Below, piece after piece: positions 10,128 through 18,867 of a stretch of 64,000 nucleotides of DNA; position 1 is the stretch's first letter, and every line of letters starts with the position of its first letter. Both the position numbers and the translations under genes were made by a program. Under the pieces are notes generated by a model. It was given only the letters and a program-made list of their open reading frames with translations, was not told the origin of the DNA and did not search any database. The DNA is from Qipengyuania qiaonensis (GTDB lineage: Bacteria > Pseudomonadota > Alphaproteobacteria > Sphingomonadales > Sphingomonadaceae), in NCBI RefSeq assembly GCF_019711515.1, contig NZ_JAIGNO010000001.1, positions 434,001 through 498,000 on the forward strand. The letters run 5' to 3'.

Positions 10128-10495
10128 GTCTTGACGCGTTGGAGAACACCGTTCTCGAGCACCCGGTAGAAACAGCTATGTTCGCCGGTGTGGCAGGTGG
10201 GGCCTTGTGGGATGCACGAAATCACCAACGCATCCTGGTCACAGTCGACGAGAATTTCACGCACCTCGAGCACGTTGCCCGATGTCTCGCCCTTCTTCCA
10301 CAGTCTCCCTCTCGACCGTGAGTGGAAGTGGGCGAACCCGGTTTCCAAAGTCGCAGCCAACGCCTCCGCGTCGACGAATCCGACCATAAGGACTTCGCGA
10401 GTCTCGTCATGGACAATGACCGCGCTCAGGAGCCCTTTGTCGTCGAATTTCGGCACAAAGGTGCTTCCGGCCTCACGCTCGGTTTGTTCGCCCAC
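10124..10495 (-). CDS. hisI: Phosphoribosyl-AMP cyclohydrolase
   Basis: Catalyses the third step of histidine synthesis, opening the purine ring of phosphoribosyl-AMP. The conserved SRSRGRLWKKGETSGN segment and the metal-binding DCDQDA with the later Cys pair (GPTCHTG, HSCF) are all present. The frame is open upstream to 10549 (GTG), but the GTG at 10495 is better placed, with GGAAGGA about 8 bases upstream and an N-terminus (123 residues) of normal length. It is monofunctional, lacking the HisE half, and stands away from other his genes. The merR operator touches its 3' end. Confidence 0.9.
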   Translation of the reverse strand: MGEQTEREAGSTFVPKFDDKGLLSAVIVHDETREVLMVGFVDAEALAATLETGFAHFHSRSRGRLWKKGETSGNVLEVREILVDCDQDALVISCIPQGPTCHTGEHSCFYRVLENGVLQRVKT

Positions 10496-10851
10496 CTGAC
10501 AGTCCTTCCAAATTGTATTCCCGCGACAAGCTTGTTGCACGATAACCACAAAGCCGACCCAAAATCCTACACTAATGCAAAAGCCTGTTTGATCTCAGCG
10601 GCTTTTGGGCAAGAAAGACATCGCAGGCAAGTGAGGCCTGCCCACCGGAGCAGCGGTGCCAGCAGAGCGCCAGGTTCAGGGGGTTAACGGATCCGCGGCC
10701 GCGATCGAGGGTTTATGCGGCGCATCCGGAAACGATGAGGGATGGACCCAAGGTGCATGCTGGGGGGCTGCATCCGAGCCGCAAGGCAGGTCCGGTATAA
10801 TTCGTCACGTGGCGCCCGGGATCGCAAGGTCCCGGGCGTTTCCTTTGGCGA
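10496..10851. other. Intergenic region between comF and hisI
   Basis: No convincing gene in either direction. It holds a 7-bp hairpin (AAAAGCC/GGCTTTT, 10579-10606) just upstream of hisI and the strong comF-side hairpin described separately. Several short open frames cross it, but none has a recognisable protein or a ribosome binding site. Confidence 0.5.
10813..10838. terminator. GC-rich hairpin downstream of comF
   Basis: A perfect 9-bp stem CGCCCGGGA/TCCCGGGCG with an 8-base loop lies 13 bases beyond the comF stop (which reads leftward). The T-rich flank (TTTCCTTT) is on the forward side, so it would look like a canonical terminator for rightward transcripts, but a stem this strong may act on both. 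Confidence 0.6.
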
Positions 10852-11661
10852 TCATACATCGAGTGCTTCGTCGAGTACGCGCGAAAAGCATACGATCGTG
10901 ACAGTCTTGGCTCCTGCGCGCTTGAGAGTGTTTACGCAGGCCGAACTGGTTGCGCCGCTGGTTAGAACATCGTCGACCAGCAGGATGTTGGCGCCCCCAA
11001 CTCGTGCGGCCTGTGATGCGTTCAGACGAATCGCTCCGGCCAGCGCTTTCGCGCGCGCTTTCTTTCCAAGTCCTCCCAATGTCGGTGTAGGTTTCGCGCG
11101 GACCAGCGCGTCGACACACAGGCTGCCATGCCCCATTCGTGCCAGCTGACGCCCGAGCAATGCTGCCTGATTGTAACCCCTTTGCCACAAGCGGTGCCGA
11201 TGTAGCGGGACCGGAACGATCAACCTTTGTCCGTCGACCTCCGGCAGCCGCGCCGCCATCAGTTTTGCCAGCATGGGGGCAAGAGCGATTCTGCGACCGT
11301 GCTTGTACGCCAGAACCAGCTTGCGCGAGGTATCGGTGTAAAGCGTTCCCGCCGCGATGCCGTCGTGTTTCGGCGGCTCGGCGAGACAGGGCGCGCAGAT
11401 TGCGCCTGTACTTGGTCCCGCGTTGCCGAACGGTCTCTGGCATGTCGAGCAGCAGGGCTCGGACGGAATCACCAGGTCCTGCCAGCATTCGGGACACAGC
11501 CCACCCTGCTCGCCCACGCCGTTTCCGCAGGCGGGGCAGCGGGGCGGATAGACGAAGTCCAGCAGCGGAGCGAAGCTTTCGGTGAGGAGGCGGCTTGTCG
11601 ACACCTTCCCTGCCTGCGCGCCTTGCGTGCATGTTGCAAGCGCGGCAGGGGTTTGCGCCAT
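10852..11661 (-). CDS. comF: ComF family phosphoribosyltransferase-like protein
   Basis: A ComF/GntX-type protein. The N-terminal zinc-finger-like region has CPAC (C42-C45) and later CPEC, CCSTC and CAPC pairs. The C-terminal half is a type I phosphoribosyltransferase fold with the PRPP loop ILLVDDVLTSGAT. In naturally competent bacteria ComF helps DNA uptake; elsewhere its job is unclear. The start is uncertain: ATG 11661 shares two bases with the divergent ATG of the methyltransferase inside CCATGG. Further upstream starts (11706) and a downstream GTG are possible. 269 residues with this start. Confidence 0.85.
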   Translation of the reverse strand: MAQTPAALATCTQGAQAGKVSTSRLLTESFAPLLDFVYPPRCPACGNGVGEQGGLCPECWQDLVIPSEPCCSTCQRPFGNAGPSTGAICAPCLAEPPKHDGIAAGTLYTDTSRKLVLAYKHGRRIALAPMLAKLMAARLPEVDGQRLIVPVPLHRHRLWQRGYNQAALLGRQLARMGHGSLCVDALVRAKPTPTLGGLGKKARAKALAGAIRLNASQAARVGGANILLVDDVLTSGATSSACVNTLKRAGAKTVTIVCFSRVLDEALDV

Positions 11662-12418
11662 GGCCAGCCCCGCCCCGCCCCGCATTTTCTCGCGCCGCCG
11701 CCGCATTGCGGGCCTGCGCCGCGCGAGTGTGCGACAGGCGCAGCGCGATGCGGCACGCTATCTGATGGACGATATGGTCGAGGATATTCTCGACCGGCTC
11801 GAATTCATCCGCATGTCGCCCGCGCGCGTTCTGGTTATCGGGGACTGGACCGGTACGCTGGCCCTGTCGCTTCGCGGTGCCGGATCGGATGTGACCGAGC
11901 TGGATATGGCCACGCTGGACGAGGAGCAGCCGATCGACGCAGCTCCTTACGATCTCGTCGTCAGTCTCTCATCGGTCGATCGGGTCAACGATCTGCCCGG
12001 CGCGCTGCTTCATATGCGCAATGCCCTGGCGGAGGACGGCATGATGATCGCGAGCTTCCTCGGTGCGGGGAGCCTGCCGAACCTGCGGCGTGCGATGCTT
12101 GCTGCCGAACCGGACCGGCCTGCTGCACGGATGCACCCGCTGGTGGACAATCAGGCCGCTTCCGCGCTTCTCCAGCGGGCACTGTTCAAGCGGCAGGTGG
12201 TCGATGGCCGTAGCCTCAACGTGTCCTTCGCCTCGCTCGACCGGCTCGTGTCGGACCTGCGCGATCAAGGCCTCGGCAGTGCGCTCGCCAATGCGCCCGC
12301 GCCGCTGGGCAAGGCAGCGAAGAAGCGAGCCGATGCGGCCTTCCTCGCCGGCGCGAACGACAAGGGTCGAGTACTCGAAAACTTCGAGATACTGACCCTA
12401 ACAGGCTGGAAAGACTAG
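11660..12418 (+). CDS. SAM-dependent methyltransferase-like protein
   Basis: A 252-residue class I methyltransferase-like protein (BioC-related in appearance). The nucleotide-binding region is VLVIGDWTGTLALSLRGAG, with the acidic end of strand 2 at TELD and a motif IV-like YDLVVSLSSVDRVND. It resembles eukaryotic NDUFAF5-like and bacterial BioC relatives in its N-terminal RRRR..AARYLMDDMVEDILDRLEF pattern. The ATG at 11660 fits these relatives better than the earlier open-frame start at 11582. It is divergent from comF and its TAG stop forms the palindrome CTAG with the ppdK stop. Substrate not determinable. Confidence 0.72.
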   Translation: MASPAPPRIFSRRRRIAGLRRASVRQAQRDAARYLMDDMVEDILDRLEFIRMSPARVLVIGDWTGTLALSLRGAGSDVTELDMATLDEEQPIDAAPYDLVVSLSSVDRVNDLPGALLHMRNALAEDGMMIASFLGAGSLPNLRRAMLAAEPDRPAARMHPLVDNQAASALLQRALFKRQVVDGRSLNVSFASLDRLVSDLRDQGLGSALANAPAPLGKAAKKRADAAFLAGANDKGRVLENFEILTLTGWKD

Positions 12419-15078
12419 CGAAGACTTGCCTGCGCCGCCGCGAGCCGCGCGATCGGAACACGGTAGGGCGAGGCGCTGACGTAATCGAGCCCGGTCTTCT
12501 CGCAAAAGCCGATGCTCGCCGGATCGCCGCCATGTTCGCCGCAGATACCGAGTTTCAGGCCATCGCGCGTCGCTCTGCCCCGCTCTGCCGCGAGTTCGAC
12601 CAACTGGCCGACGCCATCGACATCGAGGCTGACGAAGGGATCGCGCGCGAAGATGCCCTTGTCGACATAGGCAGTGAGAAACCGACCCGCATCGTCGCGG
12701 CTCACGCCGAGTGTCGTCTGCGTCAGATCGTTGGTCCCGAAGCTGAAGAACTCGCCCACTTCGGCTATTTCGCCTGCCATCAGGGCGGCGCGGGGCAGTT
12801 CGATCATTGTCCCGACGAGATATGTCAGCGTCATGCCAGCAGCATCGAAGACCTCTTGCGCCACTCGATCGACGACGCCCTTGAGCAATTCCAGCTCTCG
12901 CCGTGTCGCGACCAGCGGGATCATAATTTCGGGAACCGGCGCTTCGCCGCTGTCTTTCGCGACCCGGCAGGCAGCCTCGAAGATAGCCCGGGCCTGCATC
13001 TCGTAGATTTCGGGATAGGTGATGCCCAGGCGACAGCCGCGGTGGCCCAGCATTGGGTTGAATTCGTGCAACTCGCCTGCGCGGCGACGCAGCTTGTCGA
13101 TATCGATGCCGGTCGCCCTAGCCAGTTCCTCGAATTCGGCATCGCCATGTGGAAGGAATTCGTGCAGCGGCGGATCGAGCAGGCGGATCGTGCAGGGCAG
13201 CCCCGCCATGACCTCGAAGATGGTGACGAAATCGCTGCGCTGCTCGGGCAGCAACTTGTCTAGCGCAGCGCGGCGTCCCGCTTCGCTATCGGCAAGGATC
13301 ATCTCGCGTACCGCGCTGATGCGTTCCGCATCGAAGAACATGTGTTCGGTCCGGCATAATCCAATGCCTTCCGCGCCGAACTGGCGCGCCATGCGGCATT
13401 CGGTTTCGGTTTCGGCATTGGTACGCACGCGCATCCGACGATGCTTATCGGCCCATTCCATGAGCGTACCGAAATCGCCCGCCAGTTCGGGTTCGATCGT
13501 CGCCACTTCACCCGCCATCACCTGCCCGTTGGCACCATCGATGGTGATGACATCGCCTTCGGAAAGTTCGCGGTCGCCAATCGTCAGCGTGCGACCTTCG
13601 CGCGGGATCGAGACCTGCGATGCGCCCGAAACGCAGGGGCGGCCCATGCCGCGTGCCACCACGGCCGCGTGACTGGTCATCCCGCCGCGCGCGGTCAGGA
13701 TGCCGGTCGCGGCGTGCATGCCGTGAATATCCTCCGGGCTGGTTTCGACGCGCACGAGAATCACCTTCTCGCCGCGATTGGCCCAGAGTTCCGCAGTATC
13801 GGCATCGAGCACGATCTTGCCGCTGGCCGCACCGGGCGAAGCCGGCAGTCCGGTCGTCAGGACATCGCGCGGCGCATCGGGATCGAGCGTCGGGTGGAGC
13901 AATTGGTCGAGCGCCATCGGATCGACCCGCAGGATGGCGGTCTTCTCGTCGATCAGCCCTTCGCCCACCATGTCGACCGCCATCTTGAGCGCGGCCTTCG
14001 CGGTGCGCTTGCCGCTGCGGGTCTGCAGCAGCCACAACGTGCCCTGCTGCACGGTGAATTCGATGTCCTGCATGTCGGTATAGTGCCGTTCGAGCAGTTC
14101 GAAGACGCGCGCCAGTTCGGCGAAAGCTTCGGGCATGGCTTCTTCCATGCTCGGCTTGTCCGCACCGGCCTGCTCGCGCCGCGCTTTCGTCAGATATTGC
14201 GGCGTGCGAATGCCGGCGACCACATCCTCGCCCTGTGCATTGACCAGCCATTCGCCGTAATAGGCCCGTTCGCCCGTCGACGGATCGCGCGTAAAGGCGA
14301 CTCCGGTCGCGCTGGTGTCGCCCATATTGCCGAATACCATCGCCTGCACATTGACCGCCGTGCCCATGTCGTGCGGGATATCGTTGAGGCGGCGATACAC
14401 CTTGGCGCGTTCAGTGTCCCAGCTGTCGAACACGGCGCCGATCGCGCCCCATAATTGTTCGACAGGGTCCTGCGGGAAAGGCTGGCCCAGTTCCTGCTCA
14501 ACGATGGATTTGTATTCCGCGACCAGCGTCTTCCATTCTTCGGCGGACAGTTCGGTATCGGCGTAATAGCCGTTGTCTTCCTTGGCGATTTCGAGGGCTT
14601 CCTCGAACAGGCCGTGATCGACGCCCAGGACCACGTCGCCATACATCTGGATGAATCGGCGGTAGCTGTCCCAGGCGAACCGTTCGTCGCCGGAGGTGTT
14701 CGCCAGACCTTCTACCGTATCGTCATTGAGGCCGAGATTGAGCACGGTATCCATCATGCCGGGCATGGAGATCGCCGCGCCCGAGCGGACCGACACAAGC
14801 AGCGGATCGGCGGCATTGCCGAAGCCTTTGCCCACCGTCTGTTCGACATGGTTCAGTGCCGTGGCGACATCGGTGCGCAGTTTTTCGGAAAAGTCCGATC
14901 CGCCCGCGAGGTATTTCAGGCACTCCTCGGTCGCGATGGTAAAGCCGGGAGGAACGGGCAGGCCGATGCTGGCCATCTCGGCCAAATTCGCGCCCTTGCC
15001 GCCGGTTACGGTTTTGTCCTTCTGCCGTGCATTCGAATGCGGAGCGTTGCCGCCGAAGGTGAAGACCGTTTCGTTCAT
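12415..15078 (-). CDS. ppdK: Pyruvate, phosphate dikinase
   Basis: Interconverts pyruvate, ATP and phosphate with PEP, AMP and pyrophosphate; in bacteria it works in gluconeogenesis or glycolysis. At 887 residues it is full length. N-terminal ATP-grasp domain (GGKGANLAEM near residue 28), the swivelling phosphohistidine domain with the catalytic His in GGMTSHAAVVARGMG, and the C-terminal TIM barrel with GTNDLTQTTLGVSRDD and the catalytic Cys in KLGICGEHGGD. ATG 15078 (MNETVFTFGG) is chosen over an earlier start at 15126 because it has AGG at a good distance and matches the family start. Confidence 0.96.
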   Translation of the reverse strand: MNETVFTFGGNAPHSNARQKDKTVTGGKGANLAEMASIGLPVPPGFTIATEECLKYLAGGSDFSEKLRTDVATALNHVEQTVGKGFGNAADPLLVSVRSGAAISMPGMMDTVLNLGLNDDTVEGLANTSGDERFAWDSYRRFIQMYGDVVLGVDHGLFEEALEIAKEDNGYYADTELSAEEWKTLVAEYKSIVEQELGQPFPQDPVEQLWGAIGAVFDSWDTERAKVYRRLNDIPHDMGTAVNVQAMVFGNMGDTSATGVAFTRDPSTGERAYYGEWLVNAQGEDVVAGIRTPQYLTKARREQAGADKPSMEEAMPEAFAELARVFELLERHYTDMQDIEFTVQQGTLWLLQTRSGKRTAKAALKMAVDMVGEGLIDEKTAILRVDPMALDQLLHPTLDPDAPRDVLTTGLPASPGAASGKIVLDADTAELWANRGEKVILVRVETSPEDIHGMHAATGILTARGGMTSHAAVVARGMGRPCVSGASQVSIPREGRTLTIGDRELSEGDVITIDGANGQVMAGEVATIEPELAGDFGTLMEWADKHRRMRVRTNAETETECRMARQFGAEGIGLCRTEHMFFDAERISAVREMILADSEAGRRAALDKLLPEQRSDFVTIFEVMAGLPCTIRLLDPPLHEFLPHGDAEFEELARATGIDIDKLRRRAGELHEFNPMLGHRGCRLGITYPEIYEMQARAIFEAACRVAKDSGEAPVPEIMIPLVATRRELELLKGVVDRVAQEVFDAAGMTLTYLVGTMIELPRAALMAGEIAEVGEFFSFGTNDLTQTTLGVSRDDAGRFLTAYVDKGIFARDPFVSLDVDGVGQLVELAAERGRATRDGLKLGICGEHGGDPASIGFCEKTGLDYVSASPYRVPIARLAAAQASLR

Positions 15079-15139
15079 ATTACTGCCTGTCAGTCTGAAG
15101 GATGGACCGCATGTTACACGGTCCAAAGGAAGAAAAAGC

Positions 15140-17551
15140 CTATCCCTCTATGCGAGAGAAATCGGCCACATTGTGCACTGCAGCACGAAAGGCCGCAAGT
15201 AGGTCGAGCCGGTGGGCGCGCTTGTTTCCTTCTTCCGCATTTACCGTCACTTCGTCAAAGAAACGGTCGATTGGCGCCCGTAGGGAAGCGAGCGCAGCCA
15301 TCGCTTGCGCGAAGTCTTCCGCCTCGATTGCTTGGGCGGCTGCCGGTTCCGATATTGCCAGTGCATCCATCAGCGCTTTCTCGGCGGGCTCGGGCATGTA
15401 GGAAAGTTCTTTCGCGTGGCGAAGGGCCATCTTGGCTTCGATCACCGCCTTCATGTCGGGATCGTCGACCTGGCTCAGCGGGTCTTCCTCGCCGGTGCGG
15501 GCGATTTCACCTTCGACGCCGTGCCAGTCTTCCTTCTTGAGGAGATTGGCCGCACGCTTGTAGCCCGCGAGGAGGTTGGCGCCGTCTTCGCTGTCCATGA
15601 AGGACTGGAGCGCGTTTACGCGGGCGAGCAGGCGGACGAGATCGTCCTCCTTACGATCGCCGACCTTCATCGCAGAAACCGCATCGATGATGTCGTGACG
15701 CACGTCGTGCTCGCGCTGCTGCACTTTAAAGCGCTCGAAGAAGAACTCGTCCAGCTTTCGTGTCCCCTCGAAAGCCTGCTCCCTAATCTCGTCTGAATTT
15801 GGGAACCTTTGCCTGACTAATTTCTCAACGTCGCTCAAATTCGGTTCGTGGCCTTCCGCCTGTTGGAGACCGAAATAGACATCTGCGTAAAGTTGGTGGC
15901 CTTGCCGCTCGGCTTCAGAAACATACCACCGGTGGGTCGAGGCGAGGATCAACCTAAAGAAGGGAACCCTCAGCTGATTGCGGAGGACCAAATGTATAAC
16001 TGCCAAGGCAGCGCGACGAAGTGCGAAAGGGTCTTTTGAACCAGTTGGTCGCTCGTCAATGCAAAAGAACGAAGCGAGCGTATCGAGCTTGTCGGCCAAG
16101 CTCACCGCCACCGTCACGGGCGCGGTGGGCACCTCGTCGCCCTGCCCGACCGGCTTGTAGTGATCGCGGATCGCGTAGGCGACTTCATCGGGCAGGCCTT
16201 CGGCGCGGGCATAGTAGCCGCCCATCAGGCCCTGCAGTTCGGGGAACTCGCCGACCATTTCGGTGACGAGGTCGGCCTTGGCGAGCCGCGCGGCCTGTTC
16301 GGCCATGTCAGCAAGCTCTCCAACCGCTCGTGCTGAGCCTGTCGAAGTACGAGTGGCTGGCACTGCGCCTGATCCTTCGACAGGCTCAGGATGAGCGGAA
16401 GTGGTTGATGATGCAGGTTTTACGATGCCTTCTTTAACCAGCCACCGCGCCAGCTTCGCAACGCGCTCCACCTTGTTGGCGACCGTGCCCAGTTTCTCGT
16501 GGAAGGTGATACGCTTGAGGCCTTGCGCGTGTTCGGCGAGGGTCTTCTTGCGGTCGACATCCCAGAAGAAGCGCGCGTCGGACAAGCGGGCGGCGAGGAC
16601 CTTGCGGTTGCCGTCGACCACGCGCGCGCCGCCATCCTCCGCCTCGATATTGGCAGTGCAGATGAAGGCGTTGGCGAGATTGCCCGCGTCGTCCTCGCAG
16701 ACGAAATATTTCTGGTTCACGCGCGCGGTGAGCTGGATCGTCTCGGGCGGGACCTCCAGGAAGTCCTCCTCGAACCGGCCGAGCAGCGGGACCGGCCATT
16801 CGGTGAGCCCCGCATTCTCGATCACCAGCCCCTCGTCCTCGACCAGCACAAGGCCCGCTTCGGAAGCAACCCGCGCCGCGCCAGAGCGGATCAGGTCCTG
16901 CCGCTCTTCATGGTCGACGATGACGTGCCCTGCCCGCAGCTTCATCGCATAGTCGTCGGCATTGCCGATGGTGATGTCGCCCGAATGGTGGAAGCGGTGG
17001 CCGAGCGTGACCGAGCCGGAAGTTACCCCATGCACCTCGCATTCGACCACCTCGTCGCCCAGCAGCGCGACGATGCCCGATAGCGGGCGCACCCAGCGCA
17101 GGCTTTCGGTGCTGATCGAAGCCGCGCCCCAGCGCATCGATTTGGGCCACGAAAAATCGCGGACGATCGCAGGGATCGCTTCGGCGAGGAGGTCCTTCGT
17201 CGCCTTGCCCGGTTTCTCGATCACGGCGACATAGGTCGGGCGGCCCTTCACGTCGCGCACTTCGAGCCGGTCGCGCGCGACACCGTTCTTGCGGCAGAAA
17301 CCCTCCACTGCCTGATCGGGCGCGCCTTCGGGCGGACCCTTGACTTCCTCGCTCACCGCTTCGGTGGCTTCGGGCAGGCCGCGTGCGATCAGCGCAAGAC
17401 GGCGCGGCGTGGACCACACGGTGATTTCGTCCACCGACACGCCCGTCGCGTCCATCTCGCGGCGGAACAGCTTTTCCAGTTCGGCGCGCGCACCGGCCTG
17501 CATGCGGGCGGGGATTTCTTCGCTGCGCAGTTCGAGGAGGAAGTCGCTCAT
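15140..17551 (-). CDS. glyS: Glycyl-tRNA synthetase beta subunit, with an in-frame REP insertion
   Basis: Tetrameric bacterial glycyl-tRNA synthetase beta chain, which binds tRNA-Gly through its C-terminal anticodon-binding region. 803 residues, about 100 more than many relatives. The N-terminus FLLELRSEEIPARM, the middle ARFFWDVDRKKTL and KADLVTEMVGEFPELQG, and the C-terminal half are all recognisable. Residues about 380-420 hold a foreign-looking stretch (AHPEPVEGS ... TSTGSARAV), which is the translation of a REP-like palindrome; it sits in a helical region just before AARLAKADLV. The frame stays open across it, so the enzyme is probably functional. glyQ lies upstream with another palindrome between. 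Confidence 0.94.
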   Translation of the reverse strand: MSDFLLELRSEEIPARMQAGARAELEKLFRREMDATGVSVDEITVWSTPRRLALIARGLPEATEAVSEEVKGPPEGAPDQAVEGFCRKNGVARDRLEVRDVKGRPTYVAVIEKPGKATKDLLAEAIPAIVRDFSWPKSMRWGAASISTESLRWVRPLSGIVALLGDEVVECEVHGVTSGSVTLGHRFHHSGDITIGNADDYAMKLRAGHVIVDHEERQDLIRSGAARVASEAGLVLVEDEGLVIENAGLTEWPVPLLGRFEEDFLEVPPETIQLTARVNQKYFVCEDDAGNLANAFICTANIEAEDGGARVVDGNRKVLAARLSDARFFWDVDRKKTLAEHAQGLKRITFHEKLGTVANKVERVAKLARWLVKEGIVKPASSTTSAHPEPVEGSGAVPATRTSTGSARAVGELADMAEQAARLAKADLVTEMVGEFPELQGLMGGYYARAEGLPDEVAYAIRDHYKPVGQGDEVPTAPVTVAVSLADKLDTLASFFCIDERPTGSKDPFALRRAALAVIHLVLRNQLRVPFFRLILASTHRWYVSEAERQGHQLYADVYFGLQQAEGHEPNLSDVEKLVRQRFPNSDEIREQAFEGTRKLDEFFFERFKVQQREHDVRHDIIDAVSAMKVGDRKEDDLVRLLARVNALQSFMDSEDGANLLAGYKRAANLLKKEDWHGVEGEIARTGEEDPLSQVDDPDMKAVIEAKMALRHAKELSYMPEPAEKALMDALAISEPAAAQAIEAEDFAQAMAALASLRAPIDRFFDEVTVNAEEGNKRAHRLDLLAAFRAAVHNVADFSRIEG
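16324..16398. repeat. REP-like palindrome inside glyS
   Basis: Two 24-base arms (16324-16347 and 16375-16398) are inverted copies matching at 22 of 24 positions, with the core TGAGCCTGTCGAAG. The spacer is 27 bases. This core is a widespread intergenic palindrome in sphingomonads and relatives (family knowledge). Here it is translated in frame within GlyS, giving the HPEPVEG and STGSAR peptides typical of this repeat when it is read through. Confidence 0.85.
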
Positions 17552-17574
17552 TGCCCTGCCTCCCGCACCGAAAC

Positions 17575-17652
17575 CCGCTCATGCCGAGCTTGTCGAAGCA
17601 TAGGCAGAGGGCTGGCGTCGCGCATGGCCTTCGGCAGGCTCAAGCTGAGCGG
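17575..17652. repeat. REP-like palindrome between glyS and glyQ
   Basis: A second, more diverged copy of the same palindrome: arms begin CCGCTC on each side, and contain GAGCTTGTCGAAG and CTTCGGCAGGCTC. It lies in the short gap between the glyQ stop (17670) and the glyS start (17551), where it can form a long hairpin in the glyQ-glyS mRNA. Confidence 0.75.
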
Positions 17653-17669
17653 ATGTGGCGCCGGGCGGA

Positions 17670-18581
17670 TCATTTCGACCACTCCGGATATTTCTCGGCC
17701 CACGCGGGGGCTTCCTTTTCCATGTACGCTTCGCAGGACCCGCGCGCGAGATCGCGGACGCGGCCCATATAGCTGGCGCGTTCCTGCACGCTGATCACAC
17801 CGCGGGCCTGCAAGAGGTTGAAGATGTGGCTGGCTTCGATCGCCTGCTCATAGGCGGCGATGGGCACATCGGCGGCGAGTGCGTTGCGACATTCGGCCTC
17901 GGCCTTGCCGAACAGATCGAACAGCGCGTCGGTCTCGGCGACCTCGAAGTTCCACTTCGACATCTGCTTCTCGTTCTCGAGGAACACGTCTCCATAAGAA
18001 ACGCCGTGGCCGTTGAAATTCAGGTCGTAGACGTTGTCGACGCCCTGGATGTACATCGCGAGGCGTTCGAGCCCGTAGGTCAGCTCGCCAGCCACCGGCT
18101 TGCAGTCGAACCCGCCCATCTGCTGGAAATAGGTGAACTGGGTGACTTCCATCCCGTCGCACCAGACTTCCCAGCCCAGCCCCCAGGCGCCCAGCGTCGG
18201 GCTTTCCCAATCGTCCTCGACAAAGCGGATATCGTGCTTGAGCGGATCGATACCGATGACTTCGAGGCTCTTGAGATAAAGGTCCTGAATATCCGGCGGG
18301 CTCGGCTTGAGGATCACCTGATACTGGTAGTAGTGCTGCAACCGGTTGGGGTTTTCGCCATAGCGGCCGTCGGTCGGGCGACGGCAGGGCTGGACGAAGG
18401 CCGCGTTCCACGGTTCCGGCCCGAGCGCGCGAAGGGTGGTCGCGGTGTGAAAGGTCCCCGCCCCCATCCGCATGTCGTAAGGCTGGAGGATGAGGCAGCC
18501 ATGCGCGCTCCAGAAATCGTGCAGCGCAAGGATCATGTCCTGGAAGGAATGCGCGGGGTTTCGTTCGGGATTGCGGTCCAT
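17670..18581 (-). CDS. glyQ: Glycyl-tRNA synthetase alpha subunit
   Basis: Catalytic alpha chain of the bacterial (alpha-beta)2 glycyl-tRNA synthetase. Class II synthetase motifs are seen in [27 protein letters not shown] and the [13 protein letters not shown] segment. 303 residues from ATG 18581; an in-frame TTG lies four codons earlier (18593), with no better ribosome binding site. It is upstream of glyS on the same strand, about 118 bases apart, and a palindrome sits in the gap. The 5' flank faces the divergent small-protein operon promoter at 18664-18723. Confidence 0.96.
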   Translation of the reverse strand: MDRNPERNPAHSFQDMILALHDFWSAHGCLILQPYDMRMGAGTFHTATTLRALGPEPWNAAFVQPCRRPTDGRYGENPNRLQHYYQYQVILKPSPPDIQDLYLKSLEVIGIDPLKHDIRFVEDDWESPTLGAWGLGWEVWCDGMEVTQFTYFQQMGGFDCKPVAGELTYGLERLAMYIQGVDNVYDLNFNGHGVSYGDVFLENEKQMSKWNFEVAETDALFDLFGKAEAECRNALAADVPIAAYEQAIEASHIFNLLQARGVISVQERASYMGRVRDLARGSCEAYMEKEAPAWAEKYPEWSK

Positions 18582-18663
18582 GGCGCGCGGCAATGGCGCA
18601 AGCGGTTTCGAGGGTCAATGCCGCAACATGACCGACCCGTCGATGGAAGGGGATCGCGACATC

Positions 18664-18723
18664 ATGTCAGGTAATCTTGACATTGACAGTGAATCGCGAC
18701 ATATAGTCATGTAGACCTGACAT
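18664..18723 (+). promoter_or_regulatory. Promoter with inverted-repeat operator for the small-protein/Xre operon
   Basis: ATGTCAGGT (18664-18672) and ACCTGACAT (18715-18723) form a perfect 9-base inverted repeat 42 bases apart, and several more GACAT words occur around them. Between the arms is TTGACA (18677-18682), 17 bases before CATATA (18700-18705), a sigma-70-like promoter. Repressor binding at both arms could loop out the promoter. The Xre-type regulator encoded downstream is the obvious candidate binder; this is inference. Confidence 0.55.
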
Positions 18724-18752
18724 TGTGTCGGGTCGGCACGACGGAGAGACCG

Positions 18753-18857
18753 ATGCTCAAAGCCCGTAAATGCTGCAACCGTCCCATGACCAAGGACGAA
18801 GCCGTCATCCTCTGGATATCGATCGGCATCTGCATTTATGCCGCGGTGGGACTGTAG
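18753..18857 (+). CDS. Unknown 34-residue membrane peptide
   Basis: A short frame with ATG at 18753, a good GGAGAG ribosome binding site six bases ahead, and a plausible product: a basic, Cys-containing start (KARKCCNR), then a single hydrophobic segment (VILWISIGICIYAAVGL) reaching the C-terminus. It lies directly behind the promoter and 10 bases before the next small gene. No function is recognised. It may be an inner-membrane micropeptide co-regulated with the Xre gene. Confidence 0.5.
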   Translation: MLKARKCCNRPMTKDEAVILWISIGICIYAAVGL

Positions 18858-18867
18858 GGAGCGGGAG

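Noticed and set aside
10656-10901. Short frame between hisI and comF
   Set aside because: No ribosome binding site, no recognisable sequence, runs into comF antisense.
13441-14454. Long forward open frame opposite ppdK
   Set aside because: Shadow of ppdK, low-complexity His/Arg-rich product, no ribosome binding site.
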